A DNA stretch of 64,000 nt from Flammulina velutipes. Taxonomy: Eukaryota > Basidiomycota > Agaricomycetes > Agaricales > Physalacriaceae. Location: contig CM022373.1 in the NCBI GenBank assembly GCA_011800155.1, positions 2,976,001 through 3,040,000 of the forward strand, in the 5' to 3' direction. The position numbers and the translations under genes were made by a program. Of the stretch, positions 1 to 10,720 are shown one piece after another. A model generated the notes under the pieces. It made no database searches, was not told the DNA's origin, and was given only the letters and a program-made list of their open reading frames with translations. The number at the start of each line of letters is the position of its first letter. The first letter of the stretch is position 1.

Positions 1-644
1 TGGATGGCTGGTGAGGTGGTTAATAGTTAAGGGGAGTGTTGCAGCGGGATCGACCTTTATAGAATCGATTAATTGCTGTTCATTGTTCGTTTGCGTATAT
101 CCTTGTACAATGGGCGGAGCGACGCGTGTCGGATCATCCAACGGTAAATTGAAAGCCCGAGAGATTGACACTGTCGTAGAGTGTGACAGTTTAGTAGACT
201 CAGAGCGGGTAAGTGTGAATTAGACATACGGGGATAATTCACGCACCCTTTCATAGTCCTCAAAATGCGCCACGTTCCACCGAAAGCTAACACCACTGAA
301 CAAAGCCGCGCGTTTGAGCAAGTGTGTGAGAGTGAGATTTAGTGACCATTCAACAGATGATCGTGATACGCGCAGAACGGAAGGCAAGTGAACAAGCAAA
401 GGTCCGTTGGGATCCATTTTCACGTCCACGTGACTGAATTCGGACATTCAATCTTAGGAATTTAAGGCGACAGAAGTAGCATGCAACAAGTAGGGTCATC
501 CTATTTTTCTGTAATGCAGCCTCTAAAGCTCGGTCGTGGATCGAGCTAGGCATCATGCTCATAAAGAGTGGTATAAGAAGTTTGTGTAAGCACATCATAC
601 CGTTGTAGTAGTTTGTAGGGAACTAGTTGCATAATATGTACTGC
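1..644. other. No recognisable gene at left edge
   Basis: Only short overlapping open frames (70-82 codons) occur on both strands, and none shows a recognisable motif or splice pattern. It is the 3' flank of the HMG-box gene that ends at 645. I see no repeat of the families found elsewhere in the window. Confidence 0.5.
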
Positions 645-1277
645 CTAGATTCCAGCGCAGAGTGAATCCAATCCGACACCTATATCGTTGTATCCCCACA
701 TGTCATCAAAGGAGAGCCCTTCGATGTCAATCTCGGGAACACTATCGGTAACGACGGATGCATCATCGTCCTGCGCCAAAAGCAAACTGCGAGCGTGATA
801 AACAGGAAGAGCCATACAAGGCACTGGCGCAGGGAGAGCGCTATACTTGTTTCCTGTCGCGGCACATCCGAAAGGTGACAGCTGCTTCGACACTCTGCGG
901 TACGGCTTTTTGAATCTCACACTGTCTTTTTTCGCGTCTTCTCCTTGTTCATCCTGCTCCTTCTCATCGTGCGTTCTAGACTGGAACCGAAATCCAGGAA
1001 ATATCTCTGCATGTCGTTCCGCCGCGTCTTTGGCGCAATCCTTCCAGTGGACCTGTTGGCTCTCGCTGTATGTCTTCCAGATTTCGATAGCCAGCCTTAC
1101 TTGTCCTCGTTCAGATAGTGTGGCATCCTTGTCTGGACGCAAGTTATACCAGCGGCGGAATGTCATGACGAACATAATGTGCCGATTTGAAGGGTTGGGT
1201 ATGCGGCTGTCACCTGAAGCGCTGGGATCTGAGACGTTTGCGGGCTCGGGACGCAGAAGTAGAACGGAGGATGACAT
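645..1277 (-). CDS. Divergent HMG-box protein
   Basis: A 210-residue, intronless protein. Residues about 30-105 match the MATA_HMG-box pattern of the other HMG genes here: a basic first helix (FRRWYNLRPDKD), a central helix with the W-K-T-Y block, and AAERHAEIFPGF in place of the usual ASERHAxFFPNYKY. HMG boxes of this class bind and bend DNA, so a nuclear transcription factor is expected. The C-terminus keeps a reduced form of the acidic tail (VPEIDIEGLSFDDMWGYNDI) seen in the longer paralogues. The canonical RPPN at the box start is absent (NRHIMF instead). The first 27 codons and the promoter are shared with the unrelated-bodied gene at 16881-17519. It is transcribed divergently from 1783. 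DNA-binding is inferred from the family. Confidence 0.72.
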   Translation of the reverse strand: MSSSVLLLRPEPANVSDPSASGDSRIPNPSNRHIMFVMTFRRWYNLRPDKDATLSERGQVRLAIEIWKTYSESQQVHWKDCAKDAAERHAEIFPGFRFQSRTHDEKEQDEQGEDAKKDSVRFKKPYRRVSKQLSPFGCAATGNKYSALPAPVPCMALPVYHARSLLLAQDDDASVVTDSVPEIDIEGLSFDDMWGYNDIGVGLDSLCAGI

Positions 1278-1782
1278 GGTTATCGCGGATATGTAGTGGT
1301 GTCGTGGATGTTGAGTGGAGGGGAAGTGTCTGACGTGTTCTGGCTCTACGCGTGCTGAAGTCTGCTGTATAATTTGCGCTCATTGTTCTCTATCCAAATG
1401 TAAGTACAATAGGAATTCTCCTCTGGGAAACATGCGAAAAAGGCAGGCTTGCCGGTTTTGTGCCGAGGTCTCCCGAACTCTGCCCAGTGTGTTCAGTAGC
1501 GCCATAAACATACTGCTGGACTCGTAGCGTATCAAATTGATCAAATGTTCAGTGATTCCCACGCTCTCTCGTTCTCATCAATAGGCGCCACGTACCAAAC
1601 GAAAGTCAACGATACCGAACAAAGGCACGTGTTGGTTCTAGTTTTGAAAACTTGAATCCTCTCGAACAATGAACCCGCGATTGTCACCCAAAAACTATAT
1701 AATCTATTGCTGCTCAATCTGCTCCCACTATTTCTCCCCCCTCCACTTAATTTCCTTTTTGTTTTGCCTAAGCATATTTACG
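1278..1782. promoter_or_regulatory. Divergent promoter, copy A
   Basis: This 505-bp intergenic region separates the HMG gene (minus) from the gene at 1783 (plus) and is repeated almost unchanged at 17520-18044. It includes an E-box-like CACGTG near 1625 that reads CACTTG in copy B, and a pyrimidine-rich stretch (about 1735-1765) just before the start codon at 1783. Joint control of the two genes is an inference from geometry. Confidence 0.5.
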
Positions 1783-2876
1783 ATGTCCGGTACATCTAAC
1801 GTATCTTCGCTCTCTAAAGGATCCACTCTCTCATACGACGCTCCTGCGTTTGTCCCCTCGTTTTTGCGCAACAGCGCTATAGAAACCCCAGTGACCCCCA
1901 AAGCCCCGTCATCGACTCCTCCTACTTGTCTTTCTACTTCGGTAACAGCGTCGCTTCTTTCCCCTCTCATAGGCCAAGTCCTCCGAGGCGAACTTTCCCT
2001 TGAACAACCGTTCGACGAGCTCTGCTATAAAACATATTGCGCCCAGACGGACCCTATGGGAGTACTCAAGAGTGAAGCTAGGTACATCGAGAACAGGTAC
2101 TTTCGACACCATGGCCCCCCAGAGTCAAAGCCAGGCAAAGTCCGTCCTGTGATCAACGCTCCTGTTCCGCCGTGGGCTACAGGCGCGGCCAGAAATATGG
2201 CTTACGTGTTCGCCATGGGGACGTTCGAGGGTCATACGGATGATACACTCCCTGCTTCGTTGAAGAGATTCGCCATCCCCGTCGTGACGTTGAGATCCAA
2301 TGCAAAGATCGCCAACTCGCCCGACAGCATTCGGATCACGCCGACATGGAATTTACGTGACAAGGAATGCTGCTGGGTTATCGCCATTCCTGTCGGCTTG
2401 CCTCCATCTGAAGCGCCAACTAAGAAGTGGAACGGAGCCGTCAAGGGTTATTCTTTGGAGCCGGAGGAGATGAAGAAGCTCATGGCGGTCAGTGATCAGA
2501 GGCTGAAGGAGTTTGGAGCGATGGCCCAAAACACTGAGAGCTTCAAGGAGTATTTCATCTCATTCCGTACAAGTCGCTTTGAACGACAGAAGGTTCGTCG
2601 CCTCTTTTTATTTATGTTACATTGCACTGATAATTTTCATAGCAAGTGCCATCGGCTACCGTCACCAATGCCAGAGTTCTGGTTCCGGTTACGAATGTGT
2701 TGCCATCCTCGAGCAGGCCTCCCATTATGAGTTCCGTGTCGCCGTCGATCAAGATCTCTACCTCGTCTCGTACCTCACCAACATCGACACCGAGTCGGCA
2801 TTCTCGCCAGCCAGCAATGGCATCCAAGCGACTCTACGTGCGGAAGGAAAACGTACAGGAGAACGTTTATTTCTAG
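1783..2876 (+). CDS. Duplicated protein of unknown function, copy A
   Basis: Two exons (1783-1... to 2592 and 2643-2876; intron GTTCGT...ATAG) encode 347 residues. The start was chosen because the copy-B homology and the pyrimidine-rich leader both stop at this ATG. Residues 1-60 are a low-complexity Ser/Thr/Pro leader and about 60-270 form a compact domain containing KPGKVRPVINAPVPP, FAMGTFEGH and LKRFAIPVVTL. The GK-x-RPV motif followed by beta-strand-like stretches recalls MazF/PemK-type folds, but this is a weak, unverified resemblance. The C-terminal exon is Ser/Thr/Pro- and Lys-rich and ends near KRLYVRKENVQ. No signal peptide. I do not recognise the family with confidence. The paralogue is at 18045-19231. 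Confidence 0.65.
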
Positions 2877-3520
2877 TAAGAAGTAATTGGAAAGACTAGT
2901 AGTCTTAGTAAATGATAACCTCGTATAATTGATAGTAGTGATAATAGTAGTAGGTAGGTATTATGCTTGTATGTCAATCCACCCCGTATGCCATGTTCCC
3001 CATTTGGGGCTTATTCACGAGTGACAATGCTATGGTAGTTGTCGAAAAGGGTATGAAGATAACACGAGCTACGCCATCTTCTGCAGACGTGAGTTAAAGA
3101 CCATGGCAGCAAGACGGGGGTACGTAGTCTTGCTCCAACTCATCGGAGGAAACGATGTAATCGGGAAGGGAGGGGAGGTCCATTCCCGAAATGAGTCCGT
3201 CATCACTGTCATTGTCGATTTTTCTGTGAGCAGTAAAAGGGCGGGATTCAATACTCAAAACAATGCAAATGATGAGACAGTCCTTCTATAACTTGCGGGA
3301 GTTTTAGAACGCCACATCACGTTACTGGTATGAACATGATTATTGTAATTGTCGAATGCATGTAGTAATTTCATGAGTCATACTTAGGTATCATATAAGC
3401 ATAGCGCAGGTATAAACAAGTGTGCATAGTCAGAATACCAATTAAATAAATCCGTGCGGGACTCTGATCACTGTCCATCGACGAAAACAGGCTGCCATTC
3501 CGTCATCCTACCAACAGAGA
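2877..3520. other. Shared 3' intergenic region, no gene
   Basis: The region contains a short GATAGTAGTGATAATAGTAG-like trinucleotide-rich tract (about 2928-2957) also present in copy B near 19268-19290. It separates two convergent genes, and no coding signal is seen. Confidence 0.5.
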
Positions 3521-4996
3521 TTATAATGACACATCTGCCTTGCTATCATCACTTCCTTCAACAATGACGTGCAGCAGCCTCTCCCAGACAGTGAACAAAG
3601 CGCGATGATCCATGAAATCATGAACCTGTGCAGCTTTGGCGGGAGTGACGGCCGTCAAGCGGAGGCACTCCAGTGCAGGCAGAAGGGGAAGGTGACGGCT
3701 CGGGCCCTGCATCGCGCCCGCGGGAAGCACCTCGCCATTTTCAGCAAAGTTCGGGGTCCTGGGGTAGTTGAGTAAGGACAGGAAACGATCATCCTCTAGT
3801 AAACAAAGAGAAAGCAGCCTCAACGACGTAAGCGACGCCAGAAAGCGCAGTGTGACGGGAATGTCTTGAGGAGAAACCTGCCCCTTCACCAGAAAGGCGT
3901 CAGACTCCTGAACGGTTATTTCATCGTTGAACACAACCCCGGTGAGAAAGAGCCGCTGGAGTCTGTCAAGAGAAAGATGGAGCATCATCGCCATAAGCAT
4001 GTCGTCCGAAGACTGCTGCTCATCCTCTGATAGCTGAGATGTGAGCGTATCAGAGAGCTCCAGATGTTCCAAAGCGGGGGTGCGGATGAATGGAATAAAA
4101 TGAGCGACTTCGTCGGGGCCCTCAAACTCGATGTGCAATTTCGTCAGTTTGGGGAGGACAACATGGCGGGCGCCACTGTTCTCTTCATCGTCCTCTCGCT
4201 GCAGGGAACCGATAATCCAAAGATTCTCGAGAGTATTGGCACTGTATACCAGCAGCTCCGGAATAAGCCAAGGAGGACACCTATCATTCGGCACGAAGCA
4301 TAAACCGAACTCCTCAAGACCCGACGTCGGGAGTAAGCAAAAGTCGTACGGAGCCCCGCTGATCTCGAGATGCGTAAGGTTCGGGTAGAGTTCCCGACCC
4401 CACTGGTTTACCGCGTCCGAGTCGACGCCCTCGTCATCCGTTGGATACTGGAGAAAAAGGAAGGGCTCCTCACGCCCTTCCTCCTCGGAAATTTCGACAC
4501 CGGACCAAACATCGTGTACGAATGTATGAAGATGAGGCATGGGTACGTTCTCGAGTTCGGAGAACGTGCAAAGATGCATTGGCCAGTTGTCACCCGTGAC
4601 AGTAAGGCTCCAAATGCGGGGGGCTTCACGGCGGAGGATCTCCGCGAGCAGAGCGCAGTGGTAGAGGTTGAAGAATTCGTTGTCGGTGGGAAGCTCGATG
4701 GTTAATTCGACGGGAAATTCACGCGCACATTGAAAAGCGATACAGGGACGATAGAAGATGGCGACTGGGTCGATGTCGAAGTCTTGAGGATGGCGAGGGA
4801 TAACTGAAAGAGCGTTGATTTCGATGGTTTGCCAGAGCGATGGTTCATTCAGGACGAACGTTCTCCAATCATGGCACACGGCGAGGAGGACGAAACGTAA
4901 GTCGTCGTGAAAGTCCAAGTCACCTTTGGGTAAAGTGAGGTATGATTTGAATATCTCGACGAGGATAGCGTTGGGCAGGCTGGAAATCGTAGACAT
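3521..4996 (-). CDS. F-box/LRR protein, family 1, copy A
   Basis: A 491-residue protein. The N-terminus (MSTISSLPNAILVEIFKSYL) is an F-box-like domain in about residues 1-60, followed by LRR-like strands up to the C-terminus, with the family signature GRELYPNLTHLEISGAPYDF near residue 260. F-box proteins of this type recruit substrates to SCF ubiquitin ligases; the substrate is unknown. The start at 4996 lies one base after a 3' splice site (TTTGCAG|A), so a 5'UTR intron from about 5046 to 4998 is inferred. A longer upstream reading through that intron is rejected. The closest relative in the window is 19734-21224, and 5985-7550 and 22733-24229 are further paralogues. Confidence 0.82.
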   Translation of the reverse strand: MSTISSLPNAILVEIFKSYLTLPKGDLDFHDDLRFVLLAVCHDWRTFVLNEPSLWQTIEINALSVIPRHPQDFDIDPVAIFYRPCIAFQCAREFPVELTIELPTDNEFFNLYHCALLAEILRREAPRIWSLTVTGDNWPMHLCTFSELENVPMPHLHTFVHDVWSGVEISEEEGREEPFLFLQYPTDDEGVDSDAVNQWGRELYPNLTHLEISGAPYDFCLLPTSGLEEFGLCFVPNDRCPPWLIPELLVYSANTLENLWIIGSLQREDDEENSGARHVVLPKLTKLHIEFEGPDEVAHFIPFIRTPALEHLELSDTLTSQLSEDEQQSSDDMLMAMMLHLSLDRLQRLFLTGVVFNDEITVQESDAFLVKGQVSPQDIPVTLRFLASLTSLRLLSLCLLEDDRFLSLLNYPRTPNFAENGEVLPAGAMQGPSRHLPLLPALECLRLTAVTPAKAAQVHDFMDHRALFTVWERLLHVIVEGSDDSKADVSL

Positions 4997-5179
4997 TCTG
5001 CAAATAGACGTAAGATGAGTGCACAAAGAGATGGGAGTTGAACACACCTGGATAGGATGATTGGAATATGGGTTCTGTCGGAGGGCTGAATAAGCGGTCA
5101 ACGCAATGAGCCAAGTTGGAATATGAAGGAAGGTCACTAAAAACGTACCTGGCTTTATATACACACTCACTATATCCAT

Positions 5180-5984
5180 TGTGAGGCAGAAGCAACAAGC
5201 AACGATTGTGCATCACCTGTAACAGACCAGGTCACAAAGACTTCCAGTACAATGGACCCACGACCTGCCGAAGCTTGTTTCCCGAATTTCTTTCGTCCGT
5301 GGGCCATATCTGCAGCAAGCTCTACGAGTCAAATGGGGGGTTTACAAACGGTCGATTCGGAGTCTTGACGTCGTTGCAACAATGTTCATCATGGTTATCT
5401 CGAGACGTTCTGGACAAAAGAGCTATTGGAGTGGCCCAAGCGGGAGTCGAGGGAATCTATCGCAGCTTCAGACGTGAATGCAATGATGTTATTGTCCAAG
5501 ACGCGAACAGAGAAGAAAGAGAACGTGCCGGATGGCAAAGCCAAACACGGCTAAATAACGCGCACGCGTGGCGGAACCAGCAGTTGTCGCGTCAGGATGT
5601 ACCACTGTACTATGTAGCCTGGGTCTATGGATATTAGGCACTGAAAAGTGTGCGAATATGATGTAAGGGATTGAGCTTACCAGCGGAGGGAAGCCAGCCA
5701 TTAGAAAAAGTGTTTCCCACGCCACTCCGAACTGAAAGTCCTCTCGATAAATATTATTATAAATGGGTGATTTACTAAGTTGTGCCATTTCCCTGTCCGA
5801 CCCTGTTCAGCTGTTTACGGGTGCTCAAAGTTTTGCATCAATACAACTATAGCATTATCGTCTTGTTACACGGATATAAATAATCAGCAAGAACTATAGC
5901 CGGACTCTAATACAGAACATCAAAGTCATCACCGGAAAGTCAGAGAGTCGTCTATGCATCATGTAGCTTGCATAGTCAGGCAGC
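5180..5984. other. Intergenic, edge of duplication
   Basis: The left part (to about 5330) belongs to the direct duplication. A 143-codon open frame (5206-5637, plus) has no recognisable motif. The stretch from 5640 to 5985 is AT-richer and appears empty. Confidence 0.4.
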
Positions 5985-7550
5985 TCAACCCACGGGATAC
6001 TTCACCGTCTCGAATGATAAATATGGCTTTCCCGGCCGCTCTGCCGCTATAATAGCGCGATTTACCACGACGTGCAGCGGCTTCTCCAGTACCGTGTGGT
6101 CAACACGATTGTCGACGAATTTGTGTATCAGTGTAATATCCCCCATACCGATACCTAAGTAGAGGGTATCCAATGAGGGTAGATGGGCAAAGTGGCGGCT
6201 CGGAATCTCTCTCCCGCCATCGTACAGCACCTCGCCGTCCAACCCAAAGCTTGGGACCCTGGGATAGTTGAGCAAAGGAAGTATATGCTTTCCCGGATGC
6301 ATAAAGTCCAGTTCCTTCAACGATGTAAGTGCTGACAGGAAGCGCAACGTGAATGGCACGTCTGAAGGAGAAACTTGTCCTTTGACCAGAAAGGCATCTG
6401 GCTCAGGGATTTTGATTGCGTCCTCGAAGATAACTGAGCTGAAGCTGAGCTTCTGGAGTCGGCCGAGGGGAAGAGAGTGCATCAACGCCCCAAGCAAGCC
6501 GTCCGAAGAAACAAGTTCCTCATCCTCAAGCTCATCTTCTTCGTCAGACCCATCCATGTAGGTCCTGGACCTATCAGCAATTTCCAGTTCTTCCAACACG
6601 GGGGTGCGAATAAACGGTAGGAATTTCGTGACTGAGATGGGATTGTGGTATGTGATGAACAGTTTCTTCAGACAGAAGAAGATAACAGGGTCACTGTTGT
6701 CGTAATCGCTGGGCAGACTTTCCAAGAAATCCGTAATGCAGAGTTCCTCGAGAGTATCTCCGCAGAATGACAGCATATCTGCGAGGTGCGAGGAGGTGGG
6801 ACGCTCCTCATCTGGCTGATCAGTCAACCTCAATTCCCGAAGGCCGGTCGTTGGGAGTAGGTCAAAATCGTAAGGAGCCCCGCTAATCTCGAGGTATGTA
6901 AGGTTCGGGTAGAGTTCCCGACCCCACTGGTTCACCGTTTCCAAGTCCGTGTCATCGTCCTCGAATGGGTATTGGAGAATATGAAGGAGTGTATCGGATA
7001 GGTGCGTCAATTCCTCAAAGGACTCATATTCGCAAACATCATGTTCCGTGAAAGCAATATGCGTGAAAGAATGGAGGAAAGGCATCGGTTGCTGTAATAA
7101 TCCATGGAGAACGCAAAGATGCATTCCCCAGTCGTCACCGAGGATCGTAAGGCTCTCGATACGCGAGGCCTCGTCGTGCAAAGTCCTTGAGAGTAAATCG
7201 GCGTGGTAAGCGCCAAAGTATTTGTTGTCAGAGGGAATGTCGATGGTCAATGAGACGGGAAAGCTACCCGCACAGGCGAACGCGATCACGGGACGACAAA
7301 AAATGTCGGATGGGGGGACATTGGAGTCTTGAACATTTTCAAGAAGGCGAGGAATAACGGAACGAGCGTTGATATTGATGGCTGTCCAAAGTTGTCTCTC
7401 GTGTAGAATAAGTTTCCTCCAGTTGCTGCATACGGCGGCGATGATGAAACGCAAGTCATCATGAAAGTCCAAGCTGCCTTTGGGTAGTGGAAGGTAATAT
7501 TTGAAGATTTCGATGAGAAGCTCGTTGGGAACGTTGGCGATGGTTGCCAT
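5985..7550 (-). CDS. F-box/LRR protein, family 1
   Basis: A 521-residue protein with an intronless coding region. It begins MATIANVPNELLIEIFKYYL (F-box-like) and carries the family-1 signature GRELYPNLTYLEISGAPYDF in mid-protein and the conserved LVKGQVSPSDVPFTLRFLS block near the C-terminus. The start at 7550 follows a 3' splice site by one base (GAACAG|A), as in the other family-1 genes. An acidic stretch (DEEDELEDEEL) interrupts the LRR region. It is not part of the 4.1-kb direct duplication, so it is an older paralogue. The substrate of the presumed SCF complex is unknown. Confidence 0.82.
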   Translation of the reverse strand: MATIANVPNELLIEIFKYYLPLPKGSLDFHDDLRFIIAAVCSNWRKLILHERQLWTAININARSVIPRLLENVQDSNVPPSDIFCRPVIAFACAGSFPVSLTIDIPSDNKYFGAYHADLLSRTLHDEASRIESLTILGDDWGMHLCVLHGLLQQPMPFLHSFTHIAFTEHDVCEYESFEELTHLSDTLLHILQYPFEDDDTDLETVNQWGRELYPNLTYLEISGAPYDFDLLPTTGLRELRLTDQPDEERPTSSHLADMLSFCGDTLEELCITDFLESLPSDYDNSDPVIFFCLKKLFITYHNPISVTKFLPFIRTPVLEELEIADRSRTYMDGSDEEDELEDEELVSSDGLLGALMHSLPLGRLQKLSFSSVIFEDAIKIPEPDAFLVKGQVSPSDVPFTLRFLSALTSLKELDFMHPGKHILPLLNYPRVPSFGLDGEVLYDGGREIPSRHFAHLPSLDTLYLGIGMGDITLIHKFVDNRVDHTVLEKPLHVVVNRAIIAAERPGKPYLSFETVKYPVG

Positions 7551-8189
7551 TCTGTTCAGAGACGTGAGAGGAGTTCACAGAGATGGGAGATGTAAATGCA
7601 CCTATCGAAATACTGTTATATAGCAGAAGCCTATGATGGTTCTGAAATAAGAGAGGTGATGAGGGAAGCTGAAGTACGAATGGATTCAAGCATGTTAGAT
7701 TAATCCCGCGCGCGTTCTTTGTAAGGAAGAAGCGCCGGGAAACCATTGTGCATGTACATGCACCGGCATAGACCGATCATTTGGAAGACTATTGTCTGCG
7801 CATGTACGACGAAACAAGGCTCACTATTTTCCTGAACAACGGAATTGCCGAGTACTTGCCGTGTTTTTCCTCGCTCGGGATGAGAAATAGATTAGAGCCT
7901 AGTGCGCAAGTACCAGCTTCGAGTATGTGCCTCATACCTGGGTGATTCATTCACTAGTACGTCCAGTGGCCAACACTTGTCGTTCCTCTGAAGAGGTGTC
8001 GAAGAGTATCAAAGCATTGAGTGCTATTGAATAGCCCTGAAAGTTCATATTAGTAAAGATTGTTAGATTACGGCTGAATCGCTACCTACTGAGCTCTTTT
8101 GCTACAGTGCTCCGTAGTACGTGCTCAAGCCTAGCACCGTCATTTCTCTGTTGGCAATTTATCAAATGTACGTCAATTGGTGAAAATGC
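7551..8189. other. Intergenic, no gene seen
   Basis: This holds the 5' leader of the F-box gene at 7550, including the start-proximal intron (about 7552-7601), and about 550 bp without a supported coding frame. Confidence 0.5.
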
Positions 8190-9773
8190 TCAAAATACAT
8201 GACGCTCGATATACCGAACATTCACAGTTTCCCGCAACGTAGCCCATCTCCTCAACAGTCCAGCGCGATCCTTCATTTCCTCCATCGTCTCAACCGTGTA
8301 CCACTCGTCCTTCCCCGATCTAACCAACCGAACTTCTTCGAGACTAGCCACATCACGGCTGGAGAGCCGCGACTCTATCATGGATATGACATGTTTGGCA
8401 TATCGGCGCATGGTCGAGAAGTGCAGACGAAGGCTCGTGAGTTTGGGTAGAAGCTTGGTGCCAATCGCTTCCAATAGCTCTGGCCTCGCGTTGTTTGGGC
8501 TGAGATATAGCGCGGTGAGGGATGTGGTTTGGGTAAGGATGTCGATGGGTATTATTGGAAACACTTCGAAGCAATTAACTTCGAAGGATAGATTGGATAG
8601 GGGGGGAAGATGTCGTTACAAGCATAATTGTCACCCCAGTCGTTTGTCGTGACTTTGAGGACCAAAGTCGACAAAGTGGGAGCTACCAGATAGCGAAAGA
8701 GCTCGATCATTGTAGTGATCCCAATGCTTGGTGACAGGGAGAGTGTGTGTAATTTTGGGAGACTGAATGTCGTTTGGAGGACATAATAATCCTCGTCATC
8801 GAACATGTCGTTGACGTATAACACTTCCAAGTTGAGCATCTTAGGAAGATGGTGGAGGCCAGACCAAGGGGAAGTAAGCACCTTGACACTCTCCCATGTT
8901 GACGTCGTAATCGTAACGAGTCCCCAAGTCAAGGACGTGATTCCAATCAATTCATTACCGAATAAGACATCGGTGTGAGAAAAGTCCACTTCCATGGAGA
9001 AAGAAAGCCGGCGAAGGTGTGCCATTGAACAACGAAAGAGATATGTTATGTCACACTCGTCAATATGAAAGTCAAGTCCGCGCCACCGGGGTATCGTCGG
9101 GTAAAGGAGTTGTAGGAAATCACGGCGCTGCCGAAGTCCAGGCAGATCCGTAAATTCGTCGTCAGTTTCATCCTCATCCGACTCGTCAGACGGCTCGTAT
9201 TCCTGTAGCACCACATCGAGTTCGATGTTCCGAGAACGCTGGAGGAATAATTCGAGCCTCAAAGCAGCTCGTGGACGATGACCCGGAGGATAGCTGTAAG
9301 CGTCTAACGGAATGGAGAGGGTCGCCCAAAGGGTAGGCGAGGATAATACGAGCGCACGCCATCGTCTGCAGACGTGAGATAAAGTCCATGGAGGCAAGTC
9401 CAGGGATAAGGAGTCGACGGCGATATATAGTGAGGAAGGTGCACCAGTGGAAGATGGTGGACAGGATGTCGTCGGGAAGGGAGCGAATGGGGTGGAGAAT
9501 CGTCGATATGTCACGGACTGCGGCGTTGACGACGGCTTGTTTCTCTTCCATGCGCTCCAAGATTGTTCGCGTCGCTGAAATGAGGTCGGGGAGAGTGGTA
9601 GATGCCTCGATGCATGTCAGGCGAAGGGATATAGCGCTGTCCGGATTGGGCGGAGGGTCATTAGAGGAGAGGAGGTCTGAGAGTCCGTCGAATGAATAGG
9701 AAGGCAGCGCGTTGAAGAGACATATTGGGCAATTTTCATGTGGCGGAGGGCTGATGGTCGTGTTGGGTATCAT
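8190..9773 (-). pseudogene. F-box/LRR pseudogene, family 2
   Basis: Three frames together reproduce the whole family-2 architecture of the intact gene at 60843-62506: N-terminal CPIC motif, coiled coil, F-box (IRSLPDDILSTIFHWC), VCRRWRALVLSSPTLW block, LRR part and the conserved C-terminus. The frame breaks near 9430-9445, where about 14 nt are missing relative to the 28.2-kb paralogue, and again at a C7 run near 8604-8611, where one extra C would restore the frame. No GT-AG intron explains either break. The second break lies in a homopolymer and could be an assembly error; the first is more likely real. Confidence 0.75.
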
Positions 9774-10720
9774 TAATTAAGATAATTCCTCCACACGCAC
9801 TGGCATGAGGAGCTTTTGTTCATTGAGACGACAGGCTAAAATAATCGTGTAAGGAAAACATGCAGTGGAAATTGGGAGGAACATACGCAACGACGTGATG
9901 GTGCTGAAAAAGAAGCGTCCGGTCCGGGCTACCGGGCTAAATGACCCTTCAAATACATGAACGAAGTATCTGAGGAGCCCAGCATGTACGGTAAGAGGTC
10001 TGAGTACCAACTCCTCACGAAAGCGGTCAAGACATTACTCGACGCCCTATATTTTGGCATATGGTTGGGCCAGGACTGGGCGTGATCCCTGTACCTCATG
10101 GAAGTCACCCAGGTGGCGGAATGTACGATCCTCTGAGCGCACGGAGACAGAAAGATGGTAGATAACAATAATTCCCGCCAGTATATACAAAACATATAGC
10201 CTATAAAATAGTGACTAACTATGTGGCGCAGATAAAATCATTGGGCCTCGGCGGAGAAGGTCTGATCCAGTAAAACGCCCGGAACTGGCCTCCCAATTTA
10301 AATTCACCTAAATGGCACATGGACAAGCAGGTTTACGATATTCTCGTTACTTCCCTCAGATAATCTCTCATGGGAAGCAATGGAACGAGAAGCTTCGTTT
10401 CAATAATGGTTAGTTATAATCTATGAATAGGGCTACCGTAAAGATATTGATCATTGATTTAAGTGATTTAAAAAAATGAACGGTCGGTAAGTCGAAAGCG
10501 AGTTGCGCCACACTTATATCTTGACAGCATGCCTGCCCGCTTGATAATGTTTGCGTCTAATGTGTTGGTACATACAGATTCTCTTTACTTTGTTCCTGTC
10601 CTCTACATAGTCGTTCTATCGCTTTACACGTCCGCGTATATACATCCAACAGATGCGCAACGAAGGATACACAATGTACATTAATCCAAGAAGTCTACCT
10701 ACGTAGAGCTAATCAACAAA
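9774..10720. other. Intergenic, no gene seen
   Basis: About 950 bp with only short chance frames (77 and 88 codons, minus strand). The right part (about 10480-10720) is the 3' flank of the hexosaminidase gene. Confidence 0.5.

Larger units (their letters stand above)
1197..5330. repeat. Direct segmental duplication, copy A
   Basis: About 4.1 kb is matched in the same orientation by 17437-21590. The match runs from the first codons of the HMG gene, through the divergent promoter, the gene at 1783, its 3' flank (a TAG/TAGG-rich tract near 2925-2965) and the F-box gene to about 5330. The right boundary is where both copies carry the string GTGGGCCATATC and then diverge. Confidence 0.8.

Noticed and set aside
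4997..5179. 61-residue N-terminal extension of the F-box protein at 3521
   Set aside because: It reads through the predicted 5'UTR intron, and the paralogues all start at the MSTI/MATI position.
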